Source: DATLNF01 sp046590575 (GTDB lineage: Bacteria > Actinomycetota > Actinomycetes > BP-191). From it: 9,943 bases of DNA. The notes below the pieces were generated by a model. That model was not told the DNA's origin and ran no database searches. It saw only the letters and a list, made by a program, of their open reading frames with translations. The stretch lies in the NCBI GenBank assembly GCA_046590575.1, contig JBKJUS010000145.1:1-9943 (forward strand). The letters run 5' to 3'. Numbering within the stretch: the first letter of the stretch is position 1; each line of letters begins with the position of its first letter. Position numbers and translations under genes: made by a program. Shown one piece after another: positions 1 through 6,613 of the stretch.

Positions 1-641
1 AGCGAGGCGCCCAGCGGCCGGGTGAGCACGTAGGCGATCCAGAAGGCGAGCACGGCGTTCATGCGGAGCTGCAGGCGGCAGAGCGCGACGAGCCCGATCA
101 TGGCGCCGAACATCGCCGCCGACTTCCAGTAGCCGAGGTTGAGGCTCTCGGCCACGAGGTCGCCCGCAGCGGTGCCGAGGGCGAAGGTGAAGAGGATGGC
201 CGACCAGTAGAAGGCCTCCCGCTTGGAGGTGACGATGGTGTGGATCGAGAGCGACCGCTCGCTCGCGAACCACACGCTGAAGACGACGGCCAGAGCGATG
301 GAGAAGCCGATCGTGGTGGTCCAGAGGCTGATCCCGAAGTTGTCGACCATGTTGTCGGTGATGAGCGTGCCCACGACGCTGATGAGCACCACCGACACCC
401 AGTACAGCGCCGGGGTGTAGCCCTTCGATCGGAACTGGAACGTGAGGGCGACCGCGAGAAGTCCGCTCATGATCAACGTCGTGCCCGTGAGCCCGAGGTG
501 CAGGTTCGTCCCGAGGTAGTCGGCCGCCGTCTCGCCCACGGTCGTGGCCATGATCTTGATCATCCAGAAGAAGATGGTGAGCTGTGGGACCTTGTTGAGC
601 ATCTGTGCGACCGGCGGCCGCGCTGAGGTGGTGGTGGTCAT
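1..641 (-). CDS. DUF347-repeat (COG4705-type) integral membrane protein, 3' end missing
   Basis: Open minus-strand frame from ATG at 641 to the window edge, 213 residues seen. The protein is strongly hydrophobic and built from a repeated unit: an aromatic-Trp pair, a hydrophobic run, then Gly-[Glu/Thr] and an Asp. Units begin near FFW (24-26), LYW (79-81), FYW (144-146) and AFW (199-201), so the tryptophans are W26, W81, W146 and W201, spaced 55, 65 and 55. Examples are TTVGETAADYLGTNLHLG and ALGTAAGDLVAESLNLG. This matches DUF347 (Pfam PF03988), known as four tandem two-helix repeats with a conserved Trp in bacterial membrane proteins of unknown function. The fourth unit runs off the window, so roughly 40-60 residues are missing. 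The gene is divergent from a two-component system and is its likeliest target (inference). The ATG has no Shine-Dalgarno but has TACCGT 7 nt upstream. Confidence 0.88.
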   Translation of the reverse strand, partial: MTTTTSARPPVAQMLNKVPQLTIFFWMIKIMATTVGETAADYLGTNLHLGLTGTTLIMSGLLAVALTFQFRSKGYTPALYWVSVVLISVVGTLITDNMVDNFGISLWTTTIGFSIALAVVFSVWFASERSLSIHTIVTSKREAFYWSAILFTFALGTAAGDLVAESLNLGYWKSAAMFGAMIGLVALCRLQLRMNAVLAFWIAYVLTRPLGAS

Positions 642-648
642 GGCCCCG

Positions 649-654
649 ACGGTA
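649..654 (-). promoter_or_regulatory. Candidate -10 box (TACCGT) of the DUF347 gene
   Basis: On the minus strand TACCGT fits the actinobacterial TANNNT consensus and ends 7 nt before the ATG at 641, which would place transcription start at or next to the start codon. No convincing -35 hexamer is visible, consistent with an activator-dependent promoter. Confidence 0.5.
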
Positions 655-685
655 CGAAGGGCACCTTTGGTCCTCATCCGGGGAA

Positions 686-703
686 GGTCAACTGCGGGTA
701 AAC
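686..703. promoter_or_regulatory. Candidate response-regulator binding site: direct repeat GGTCAAC / GGTAAAC
   Basis: GGTCAAC (686-692) and GGTAAAC (697-703) differ at one base and are spaced 11 bp start to start. OmpR/PhoB-family regulators bind as head-to-tail dimers to such one-turn direct repeats (established for the family). The site lies about 45-62 bp upstream of the predicted DUF347 transcription start, the usual zone for activation by this family, and about 62-79 bp upstream of the regulator's own start. Assigning it to the adjacent regulator is inference. Confidence 0.4.
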
Positions 704-729
704 CATCGCCACTGGGCGAGCAAGGCCGC

Positions 730-749
730 ACCGCCGCCGTGCAGGCGGT
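730..749. promoter_or_regulatory. Inverted repeat ACCGCC-N8-GGCGGT upstream of the response regulator
   Basis: A perfect 6-bp inverted repeat with an 8-bp spacer ends 2 bp before the predicted -10 box, so it covers the -35 region of the regulator promoter. It could be an operator, but G/C-only arms apart from the outer A/T are common by chance in DNA this GC-rich. Confidence 0.2.
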
Positions 750-751
750 CG

Positions 752-757
752 TACGCT
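752..757 (+). promoter_or_regulatory. Candidate -10 box (TACGCT) of the two-component operon
   Basis: TACGCT ends 7 nt before the GTG at 765. The heptamer GTACGCT and its 7-nt distance to a GTG are repeated exactly upstream of the ChrB-N gene (9011-9025). No Shine-Dalgarno lies between box and start. Confidence 0.5.
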
Positions 758-764
758 CCACGTC

Positions 765-1451
765 GTGTCGGTCACGCGGGTCCTCGTGGTGGAGGATGAG
801 CCGGTCATCGCCGCCGAGGTCGAGCATGCGCTCAGCGCCCACGGCTACGACGTCACCGTCGCCGCCACAGGCCGGGAGGCGCTCGCCGCCGCGGCCGCGC
901 AGCCTCCGGATCTGGTGGTGCTCGACCTCGGACTCCCGGACCTCGATGGGGTCCATGTGTGCCGCCTGCTCCGCGCCGACCTCCCGACCGTCCCGATCGT
1001 GATCGCCACCGCACGAGACGACGACGTCGACATCGTCGTTGGCCTCGATGCTGGGGCGACGGACTACGTCGTCAAGCCGTTCTCGATGGCGGTTCTGCTC
1101 GCGCGGCTTCGGGCCCACCTCCGGCGCCCCGTCGACGACGGGCCTTCAGGCACCCTCGTCGTCGGCGCGCTGCGGGTCGACGTCGAGGCCCATCGTGCCT
1201 TCCTCGATGCCACCGAGCTCGAGCTCCGACCCAAGGAGTTCGCGCTCTTGCAGGTGCTCGTGGAACGAGCCGGTCGGGTCGTGACACGGGACCATCTCCT
1301 GAGCGAGGTGTGGGACCTCCAGTGGGAGAGCTCGACCAAGACGCTCGACATGCACGTCCACGCCCTGCGCCGCAAGCTCGGCGCTCGCGCCGACGGCGTG
1401 TCGTGGATCTCGACGGTCCGCACCGTCGGTTACCGGCTCGAGCTGGCGTGA
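765..1451 (+). CDS. Two-component response regulator, OmpR/PhoB family
   Basis: A cytoplasmic DNA-binding regulator of 228 residues, the normal length for the family. The receiver domain (about 4-118) has the acidic pocket E10-D11, the phosphoacceptor Asp in VVLDLGLPD (D54), T82 and K104 in the YVVKPF motif. The winged-helix DNA-binding domain (about 130-227) shows the LRPKEFALLQVLVERAGRVV, LDMHVHALRRKLG and ISTVRTVGYRL signatures of the Trans_Reg_C family. All switch residues are intact, so it should be phosphorylatable. The GTG start is chosen because the receiver fold begins at once (SVTRVLVVEDE) and a TANNNT box lies 7 nt upstream. Its stop overlaps the kinase start, so the two are co-translated. 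The likely target is the divergent DUF347 gene, plus itself. The signal sensed is unknown. Confidence 0.95.
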   Translation: MSVTRVLVVEDEPVIAAEVEHALSAHGYDVTVAATGREALAAAAAQPPDLVVLDLGLPDLDGVHVCRLLRADLPTVPIVIATARDDDVDIVVGLDAGATDYVVKPFSMAVLLARLRAHLRRPVDDGPSGTLVVGALRVDVEAHRAFLDATELELRPKEFALLQVLVERAGRVVTRDHLLSEVWDLQWESSTKTLDMHVHALRRKLGARADGVSWISTVRTVGYRLELA

Positions 1452-2728
1452 GACGCCAGATCACCCGGGCGATTCTCGCCGTGGCTGCACTGCTCGTCAT
1501 CGGCCTCGGGATGCCGCTCGCCGTCGTGATCCAACGCTTCTACCAAGACGGTGCCGTCGCCGATCTCCACCGTCGCGCGGCCGAGACCATCGTGGAGATC
1601 GCCCTGCCCCTCGAACCAGGCAGCCTCGCCCAGGTCGCGGCCGAGACCGACTCGCCAGGGGACTTCACCGTCTACGACAACCACGGCCGGCGGATCTTCG
1701 GCGGCGGCCCCGCCCAGGCGGATGCTCCGGTGGTGCAAGCGATCGCAGGACGCTTGGCATCCGCGACCAATGAACGCGAGCTGGTGCTGGCGACGCCCAT
1801 CACCGACAGGTCGACCGAGACGATCGTCGGCGTCGTGCGCGTCACACAGCCGGGCGCCGTTGTCGATCGACAGGTTCGGCGCGCATGGTTCGTTATCGCC
1901 GTCGTCATCACCATCGCACTTGCCAGCGCCGCCGCCCTCGCCCGCGCCCAGGGCCGCAGGCTTGCTGCACCTGTAGGAAGCCTCGCAGACAAAGCCGCCG
2001 CCATGGGACGCGGCGACTTCACCTCGCGCATCGACGCCTCGGGCATCCCGGAGATCGACACCGTCGCGACCGCGCTCGATGAAAGCGCGGTCCGGCTCGC
2101 CGGGCTCCTTGCCCGGGAACGCTCCTTCAGCGCCGACGTGTCCCACCAGCTGCGCACCCCACTCACCGGCCTCCGGCTCCGCCTCGAGCACGCGGCCCGA
2201 AGCGACCAGCCCCAGGTCCACATCAACGGAGCGATCGAGGAGATCGGCCGCCTCGAGGACACCGTCGAACACCTCCTCGCACTCTCCCGAGACCGCCACC
2301 CCATTGGGAAGCCGCTCGACCTGAGTGATCTCTTCGGCGCGCTTACCTCACGGTGGCGCAACCGCTTCGCCGACACCGACCGACAACTGCGAGTCGAATT
2401 GGACAACCGCCACGTCGCGGTGCGCTCGTCGGGCGTGTCGATCGGTCAGGTCCTCGACGTCCTCATCGACAACAGCCTCCGCCACGGAGCAGGAGCCGTC
2501 ATCGTGCGATCCCGCGCCGCTCCCGGTGGGCTCGTGCTCGAGGTCGAGGACGAAGGCCCCGGCATCGCCGAGGACCGCCGCTCAGCAGTGTTCAACCGCC
2601 ACGAAGGCTCCGACCACGGCATCGGCCTTGCGCTCGCCCGCAGTATCACCGAAGCCGAAGGTGGCCGGCTCCTGCTAGCGACCGCACGACCCCCCTGCTT
2701 CCACATCATCATGCCCGCCGTCGAGTGA
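1448..2728 (+). CDS. Sensor histidine kinase (HAMP-HisKA-HATPase), partner of the preceding regulator
   Basis: A membrane kinase of 426 residues that should phosphorylate the upstream regulator. Order: TM1 about 7-29, an extracytoplasmic sensor of about 115 residues (30-145), TM2 about 146-165, HAMP-like linker 166-218, then HisKA with FSADVSHQLRTPLTG and phosphoacceptor H233. The ATPase domain has the N-box VLIDNSLRHG (N342), G1 box EDEGPGIAE and G2 box HGIGLALA. The segment between G1 and G2 is short (RRSAVFNRHEGSD), so the ATP lid is compact. The GTG at 1448 overlaps the regulator's TGA as GTGA, a typical coupled junction. The open frame extends far upstream through the regulator gene, but that part is a shadow. 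The sensor region, around FTVYDNHGRRIFGG, is of a generic extracytoplasmic kind and does not identify a ligand. Confidence 0.94.
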   Translation: MRRQITRAILAVAALLVIGLGMPLAVVIQRFYQDGAVADLHRRAAETIVEIALPLEPGSLAQVAAETDSPGDFTVYDNHGRRIFGGGPAQADAPVVQAIAGRLASATNERELVLATPITDRSTETIVGVVRVTQPGAVVDRQVRRAWFVIAVVITIALASAAALARAQGRRLAAPVGSLADKAAAMGRGDFTSRIDASGIPEIDTVATALDESAVRLAGLLARERSFSADVSHQLRTPLTGLRLRLEHAARSDQPQVHINGAIEEIGRLEDTVEHLLALSRDRHPIGKPLDLSDLFGALTSRWRNRFADTDRQLRVELDNRHVAVRSSGVSIGQVLDVLIDNSLRHGAGAVIVRSRAAPGGLVLEVEDEGPGIAEDRRSAVFNRHEGSDHGIGLALARSITEAEGGRLLLATARPPCFHIIMPAVE

Positions 2729-3394
2729 ACCCGACCCCGGAACGCACCCCATAGACGCCGCGACTCGATGGCGCCGCCCAGCACCTCCGTGGCGGTGCGC
2801 TTCGGGCTGGCCGGCGGGAAGCGGTGACCACTTGGTGCAGGCCCTCACCCGGCGGGTATCCGCCCTCGTGTGGGCGATTCGGGTCCAGCGCAGTTCGCCA
2901 GAACGGCCCGGTGCCTCGCCACCGCTCCGTGAAGGCTGCTACTCGTCGTCGATCGTGATGGCCAGGGAGCTGAAGACGGCCATGGCAACGGGCAGGATCA
3001 AGTCGCTGCACGACGCATCCATGAAGCGGGTCCGGCGGAGGTTGGCCCTAAGCATCGCTCCGGCTCGATACGGCTCCCCGCCAGATCCACCAACGATGCA
3101 CTTTCGTGCGAGTGGTCGCCACTGACGGCCACCTCGACAAGCTCGGCACCGTCGGTGATCTCGAGGCCCGTCGTCGACAGGTCGTCGGCGAGCGCGGCCT
3201 GAAGCTCTGCTTCGTCGGGCCAGCCACCCCGCCACCGTAGGGCGACGGCCGGGACCCGGAGCTTCTGCGTCGCGGTCTCAGAGTGCGACTGCCGTTGCGT
3301 GCCATCCTTGCCCGATGCTTCACATTGGAGGTCGTCCTGGGGGTTGCGACGTGGATCACGCTGCCCAGTTCTGGCTCGAGATGAAAGGGTTCCG
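2729..3394. other. 666-bp region without a convincing gene; coding-like scraps
   Basis: No reading frame here has both a plausible start and protein-like composition. The open frames at 2832-3125 (plus) and 2939-3235, 3048-3359 and 2709-3011 (minus) are mostly Arg/Pro/Ser-rich, as expected of GC-rich noncoding frames. One minus-strand frame, about 3264 down to a TGA at 2998-3000, reads more like protein (for example WPDEAELQAALADDL and TDGAELVEVAVSGDH) but lacks an obvious start. A second minus frame ends in LPVAMAVFSSLAITIDDE at 2939. A frameshifted gene remnant is possible. I see no tRNA, terminator or transposon end. The debranching enzyme promoter should lie in the right part, but I cannot place it. 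Confidence 0.5.
3384..3389 (+). promoter_or_regulatory. Ribosome-binding site AAAGGG that fixes the debranching enzyme start
   Basis: AAAGGG sits 5 nt before the GTG at 3395 and is the clearest Shine-Dalgarno sequence I saw in the window. It supports starting the protein here rather than at the in-frame ATG at 3299. Confidence 0.6.
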
Positions 3395-5581
3395 GTGGAC
3401 GTTCAGGTAGGGCCGCCGGTCGTAGCCATCCACGCCGACGACGAGGTGCTGGTGTGTGACCCCGACGGGCGGATGTCGAGCACCAAGGACGAGGGCTACG
3501 TCGCCTCCGACACCCGCCTGGTCTCGGGCTACCGCCTCAAGCTCGGGCGGGTCCCGCCGGTGCTGCTGAACAGCTCCGCGGTCGAGCCCTTCTCGTCCCG
3601 CTTCGAGTTCACCAACCCGGCCTTGCTGGCGGCTACCGGCGGCCGGATCCCGGCCCGGGGCCTTCACCTGCGCCTCGATCGCAGTGTGGGCCACGGGGTG
3701 CACGAGGACTACGACGTGGTCAACTACGGCCCAGCTCCGGTCGAGGTCGACCTCGAGGTCAGCGTGGAGTGCGACTTCGCTGACCTGTTCGAGATCAAGA
3801 GCGGTGCGCTGGTGCGCCGGGGATCCCTGCAGAGCCACTGGGACCCAGCACGGGGCTGGCTCACCACCCAGTATGCGAACGGCGACTTCCGGCGGTCCCT
3901 GCGTATCCAGGTGGAGAAGTCCGGCTCCGAGCCCCAGTTCGCCAACGGCGGCGTCATCTTCCGCCTCTCCCTCGCACCCGGCGCCACGTGGCACACCTGC
4001 CTGCTGTGGATACGCTTCGACGCCGGGGGCAATGCCCTCAAGCCCAGCATCACCTGCAACGACCTGCTGGGGGAGGACCGCCAGCGCAACCAGGCAAAGC
4101 GCCGGTGGATCCGCGAGTCGACCCAGATCGCGACGAGCGACCCGTCGGTAACCGCCGCTGTCGTGCAGGCCATCGACGACCTTGCCAGCCTGCGGATGTT
4201 CGTCCACGACGACGGTGCCGCCGATCCCCACGTCCACGACGACGTCGATGCCTGGGTCCCGGCAGCCGGCGTTCCGTGGTTCGTCTCGCTGTTCGGTCGT
4301 GACAGCCTCATCGTGTCGCTGCAGACCCTCGCCCTGTCGCCGCGCTTCGCCCTGGCCGCCCTCCGGGCGCTCGGAGCCGTTCAGGGCGACGGCTACGACG
4401 ACGAGCGTGACATGCAGCCGGGCAAGATCGAGCACGAGTTCCGCCACGGTGAGCTTGCCTTCTTCCACCTGGTGCCCCACACGCCCTACTACGGAACCCA
4501 TGAGGCCACCACCCTCTACGTGTGGGCCGCGGCCCAGGCCTGGCGCTGGCATGGCGACCGCGCCGCCCTCGACAGCGTCCGTCCCCACGTGGACCGGGCA
4601 CTCGCGTGGATCGACACGGACGGCGACATCGACGGCGACGGCCTGCAGGAGTACCGCACCCGAGCCGGCCAGGGCGGCTACTACAACCAGGGGTGGAAGG
4701 ACTCGGGCGATGCGATCGTCGGCGCCGACGGCGCCATCTCGTCGCTGCCCATCGCACTGTGCGAACACCAGGGCTATGTGGTGGCAGCCAAGCGGGCCTG
4801 GGCCGACGTGCTCGATGAGGCCTACGCCGACACGGCATCGGCGCAGCGCCTCAGGGACGAGGCCACCCACCTGGCCGAGCTGATCGAGGACCGGTTCTGG
4901 TGGGAAGCGGAAGGCACCTACTACCTCGGTCTGGACGGCGACAAGGCCCCCATCGCCTCGGTGGCCTCCAACGCGGGGCACCTTCTATGGGCCGGCGCCG
5001 TCGACCCCGAGCGGGCCCGGCGGGTCGCCTCGCGGCTGCTGGCGCCGGACATGTGGAGCGGCTGGGGCATCCGCACGCTCTCGCAGCGTCACCGGGCCTA
5101 CAACCCTTTCTCCTACCAGCTCGGCTCGGTGTGGCCCCACGACAACGCCATCTGCGCAGCCGGCTTTCGCCGGTACGGACTGGATGCCGAGGCGGCCCAA
5201 GTCGCGCGGGGGCTCTTCGACGCCGCCGACCGCTTTCAGGCCCGTCGACTGCCGGAGCTCTTCGCCGGTCTGGACCGCGATCGGGGCGGGTTTCCGGTGC
5301 AGTACCTCGGCGCCAACGTCCCTCAGGCGTGGGCGTCGGGAGCGCTCGTGCACCTGATCACCGTGCTCGTCGGCGCCCAGGCCGACGCCGCCTCGTCGTC
5401 GCTGGAACTCGATCCCGCCCTGCCGGAATGGCTTCCCGAGATCATGTTGAAGAACCTCCGTGTCGGTGGCTCAGCTGTCGACCTGCACGTGCGCCGTGAG
5501 TCCGACGGGGGTCACTTGCTCCAGCTTGATCACCCTCGTGGCACGCTCGACGTCAGACTCACGCGGGCTTCGGAGACCTGA
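3395..5581 (+). CDS. Glycogen debranching enzyme-type protein (amylo-alpha-1,6-glucosidase family)
   Basis: Predicted cytoplasmic protein of 728 residues, near the usual 650-750 of this bacterial class, with no signal peptide or membrane segment. Residues about 8-205 match the N-terminal beta-sandwich of bacterial debranching enzymes (GDE_N_bis, PF14742), including DEGYVASDTRLVSGYRLKL and YDVVNYGPAPVEVDLEVSVE. Residues about 250-665 form the (alpha/alpha)6-barrel glycosidase part, with WFVSLFGRDSLIVSLQ (295-310), KIEHEFRHGE, YYGTHEATTLY, NQGWKDSGDAI (431-441), YNPFSYQLGSVWPHDNAI (569-586) and QYLGANVPQAWASGA. Catalytic acids probably lie in the KDSGDA and nearby loops, but I cannot assign them. 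The family is linked to alpha-1,6 branch removal in glycogen, though members next to trehalose or glucosylglycerate genes may differ, and no other glycogen gene is in the window. Start: GTG with AAAGGG 5 nt upstream; family similarity begins right after it. Confidence 0.9.
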   Translation: MDVQVGPPVVAIHADDEVLVCDPDGRMSSTKDEGYVASDTRLVSGYRLKLGRVPPVLLNSSAVEPFSSRFEFTNPALLAATGGRIPARGLHLRLDRSVGHGVHEDYDVVNYGPAPVEVDLEVSVECDFADLFEIKSGALVRRGSLQSHWDPARGWLTTQYANGDFRRSLRIQVEKSGSEPQFANGGVIFRLSLAPGATWHTCLLWIRFDAGGNALKPSITCNDLLGEDRQRNQAKRRWIRESTQIATSDPSVTAAVVQAIDDLASLRMFVHDDGAADPHVHDDVDAWVPAAGVPWFVSLFGRDSLIVSLQTLALSPRFALAALRALGAVQGDGYDDERDMQPGKIEHEFRHGELAFFHLVPHTPYYGTHEATTLYVWAAAQAWRWHGDRAALDSVRPHVDRALAWIDTDGDIDGDGLQEYRTRAGQGGYYNQGWKDSGDAIVGADGAISSLPIALCEHQGYVVAAKRAWADVLDEAYADTASAQRLRDEATHLAELIEDRFWWEAEGTYYLGLDGDKAPIASVASNAGHLLWAGAVDPERARRVASRLLAPDMWSGWGIRTLSQRHRAYNPFSYQLGSVWPHDNAICAAGFRRYGLDAEAAQVARGLFDAADRFQARRLPELFAGLDRDRGGFPVQYLGANVPQAWASGALVHLITVLVGAQADAASSSLELDPALPEWLPEIMLKNLRVGGSAVDLHVRRESDGGHLLQLDHPRGTLDVRLTRASET

Positions 5582-5705
5582 GTCGACCTCCGTCATTGCA
5601 AAGCGGGCACGGGAGCTGCGAGACTTCGACGGGCCAGGAGCCGTACGAGTACGCACCGGCGGATACGTCTGTGCCCTGTGCCCGCGCCTCTCAACTCCTC
5701 GTCGG

Positions 5706-6197
5706 TCACTTTCTCCGTTGGCGAAGTCTGCGGCGGCTTCGCTGCACGTTGGCGGTCATGGGCACGACGCTGACCGAGCCGTCGGTCTCTAGCACTGCGA
5801 GCTCGACCTGGGAGATGTCGCCGATCTCTCCGTGCTCGCGGACAGCCGCCACGACCTCCTCCCCGGTGATGCCTTCACGGTGAAGGTTCGCGGCGACGAG
5901 CTCGCCGTGCTGCACGAGGACGACGGGGACGCCCTCGACGAGCTGGCGGACTCGCACGCTTCGGAGGCGGAGCCGGGCCACGCCGGCGTTCACCACGAGG
6001 AGTGTGGCCGCCGCGACGAGGCCTCCCTGGAGCGTGGTGTCGGCGCCGACCATGGCGTTCTGCACGGCGTTGGCGACGAGAAGGATCACCACCAGGTCGA
6101 ACGGGGTCAGCTGCCCCAGTTCGCGCCGGCCGCCGAGCCGGAGCCCGATCAGGACCGCTGCGTAGACGATGAGCGATCGCCCGATGATCTCGATCAC
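5706..6197 (-). CDS. DUF421 (YetF/YcaP-type) membrane protein
   Basis: 163-residue inner-membrane protein. Hydrophobic segments at about 5-21, 34-50 and 57-74 are followed by a cytoplasmic alpha/beta domain (about 80-150). Family signatures are LGGRRELGQLTPFDLVVILL near the N-terminus, GVPVVLVQHGELVAANLHRE, and the closing IGDISQVELAVLETDGSVSV. This matches DUF421 (PF04239), whose members YetF and YcaP have no firmly established biochemical role; some are spore- or stress-associated. The basic tail (RSRRRLRQRRK) is unusual but short. The GTG at 6197 overlaps the TGA of the DUF1003 gene as GTGA, so the two are translationally coupled and it is the last gene of the cluster. It converges on the debranching gene across a 124-bp gap. 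Confidence 0.9.
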   Translation of the reverse strand: MIEIIGRSLIVYAAVLIGLRLGGRRELGQLTPFDLVVILLVANAVQNAMVGADTTLQGGLVAAATLLVVNAGVARLRLRSVRVRQLVEGVPVVLVQHGELVAANLHREGITGEEVVAAVREHGEIGDISQVELAVLETDGSVSVVPMTANVQRSRRRLRQRRK

Positions 6198-6592
6198 GGG
6201 GCGGTAGCGGCGGGCGCGCAGATCTTCTGGTGGAGCTCGGTGGTGAGCGCGTGGATCGCCTTCACGATCTCATCCGCCTCGACGTTGGTCTCGTAGTCGT
6301 GCAAGGCCAACTCGGAGGAGATCTGGTCCTGGCGCTTCGCGGCGATCAGCAGGATGGCGCCTTGCATGGCGGCGAGGCACGACAGGATCAGGTTCAGGAG
6401 AATGAACGGGTAGGGGTCGAAGCCGACGTTGCGGTTTCCCATCATCCATCCGGTGAGGAACAGGAGCGCGCCGAACACGAACGCCCACGACCCCATCCGG
6501 TTGCGCATCGAGTCGGCGGCTCGCTCGCCGAGGGTCAGTTGCTCACCGGAGCGAACCCCGGGATGGCGATGCCAGTGAGAGGAGATGTTCAT
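6194..6592 (-). CDS. DUF1003 small membrane protein
   Basis: 132-residue protein with a short cytoplasmic N-terminus, two transmembrane helices (about 33-51 and 62-84) and a helical charged C-terminal tail. The core NRMGSWAFVFGALLFLTGWM, then FDPYPFILLNLILSCLAAMQ, then ILLIAAKRQDQ is the diagnostic pattern of DUF1003 (PF06210), a family of unknown function. The gene begins 21 nt after the DedA-PAP2 stop. It is the only gene in the cluster that does not overlap its upstream neighbour, and it has its own TAGCCT box 7 nt before the ATG, so it may be transcribed separately with the DUF421 gene. The tail carries one Cys (KICAP). Confidence 0.9.
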   Translation of the reverse strand: MNISSHWHRHPGVRSGEQLTLGERAADSMRNRMGSWAFVFGALLFLTGWMMGNRNVGFDPYPFILLNLILSCLAAMQGAILLIAAKRQDQISSELALHDYETNVEADEIVKAIHALTTELHQKICAPAATAP

Positions 6593-6599
6593 TTCGCCA

Positions 6600-6605
6600 A
6601 GGCTA
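6600..6605 (-). promoter_or_regulatory. Candidate internal -10 box (TAGCCT) for DUF1003-DUF421
   Basis: On the minus strand TAGCCT ends 7 nt before the DUF1003 ATG, inside the only intergenic gap of the five-gene cluster. No ribosome-binding site is present. The geometry equals that at the other predicted leaderless starts in the window. Confidence 0.4.
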
Positions 6606-6613
6606 GGGACCGG

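Noticed and set aside
959..1447. Upstream extension of the histidine kinase frame
   Set aside because: It overlaps the response regulator almost completely and translates to Arg/Pro-rich text. The GTG at 1448 gives a proper N-terminal helix and a GTGA junction.
1430..2299. Minus-strand open frame of 289 codons antisense to the histidine kinase
   Set aside because: A shadow of a GC-rich gene. The plus-strand kinase has all catalytic boxes in this interval.
2781..2798. Hairpin GCACC-N8-GGTGC after the kinase gene
   Set aside because: Only a 5-bp stem with no T run. Too weak to call a terminator.
2832..3125. Plus-strand open frame of 97 codons
   Set aside because: No start signal, no recognisable motif, Arg/Pro/Ser-rich ends, and a competing minus-strand frame reads more like protein. 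Not enough to call a gene.
3299..3394. ATG at 3299 as the debranching enzyme start
   Set aside because: The added 32 residues look like noncoding translation, and AAAGGG lies 5 nt before the GTG at 3395.
3356..4981. Minus-strand open frame of 541 codons antisense to the debranching enzyme
   Set aside because: It mirrors the codon structure of the plus-strand gene, whose protein motifs are unmistakable. The antisense translation is a run of Gly, Val, Arg and Asp with no domain or hydrophobic pattern.
5603..5685. 8-bp inverted repeat GCGGGCAC / GTGCCCGC in the gap between the debranching and DUF421 genes
   Set aside because: The 67-nt loop is too long for a terminator and there is no T tract. 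It may be chance in GC-rich DNA.
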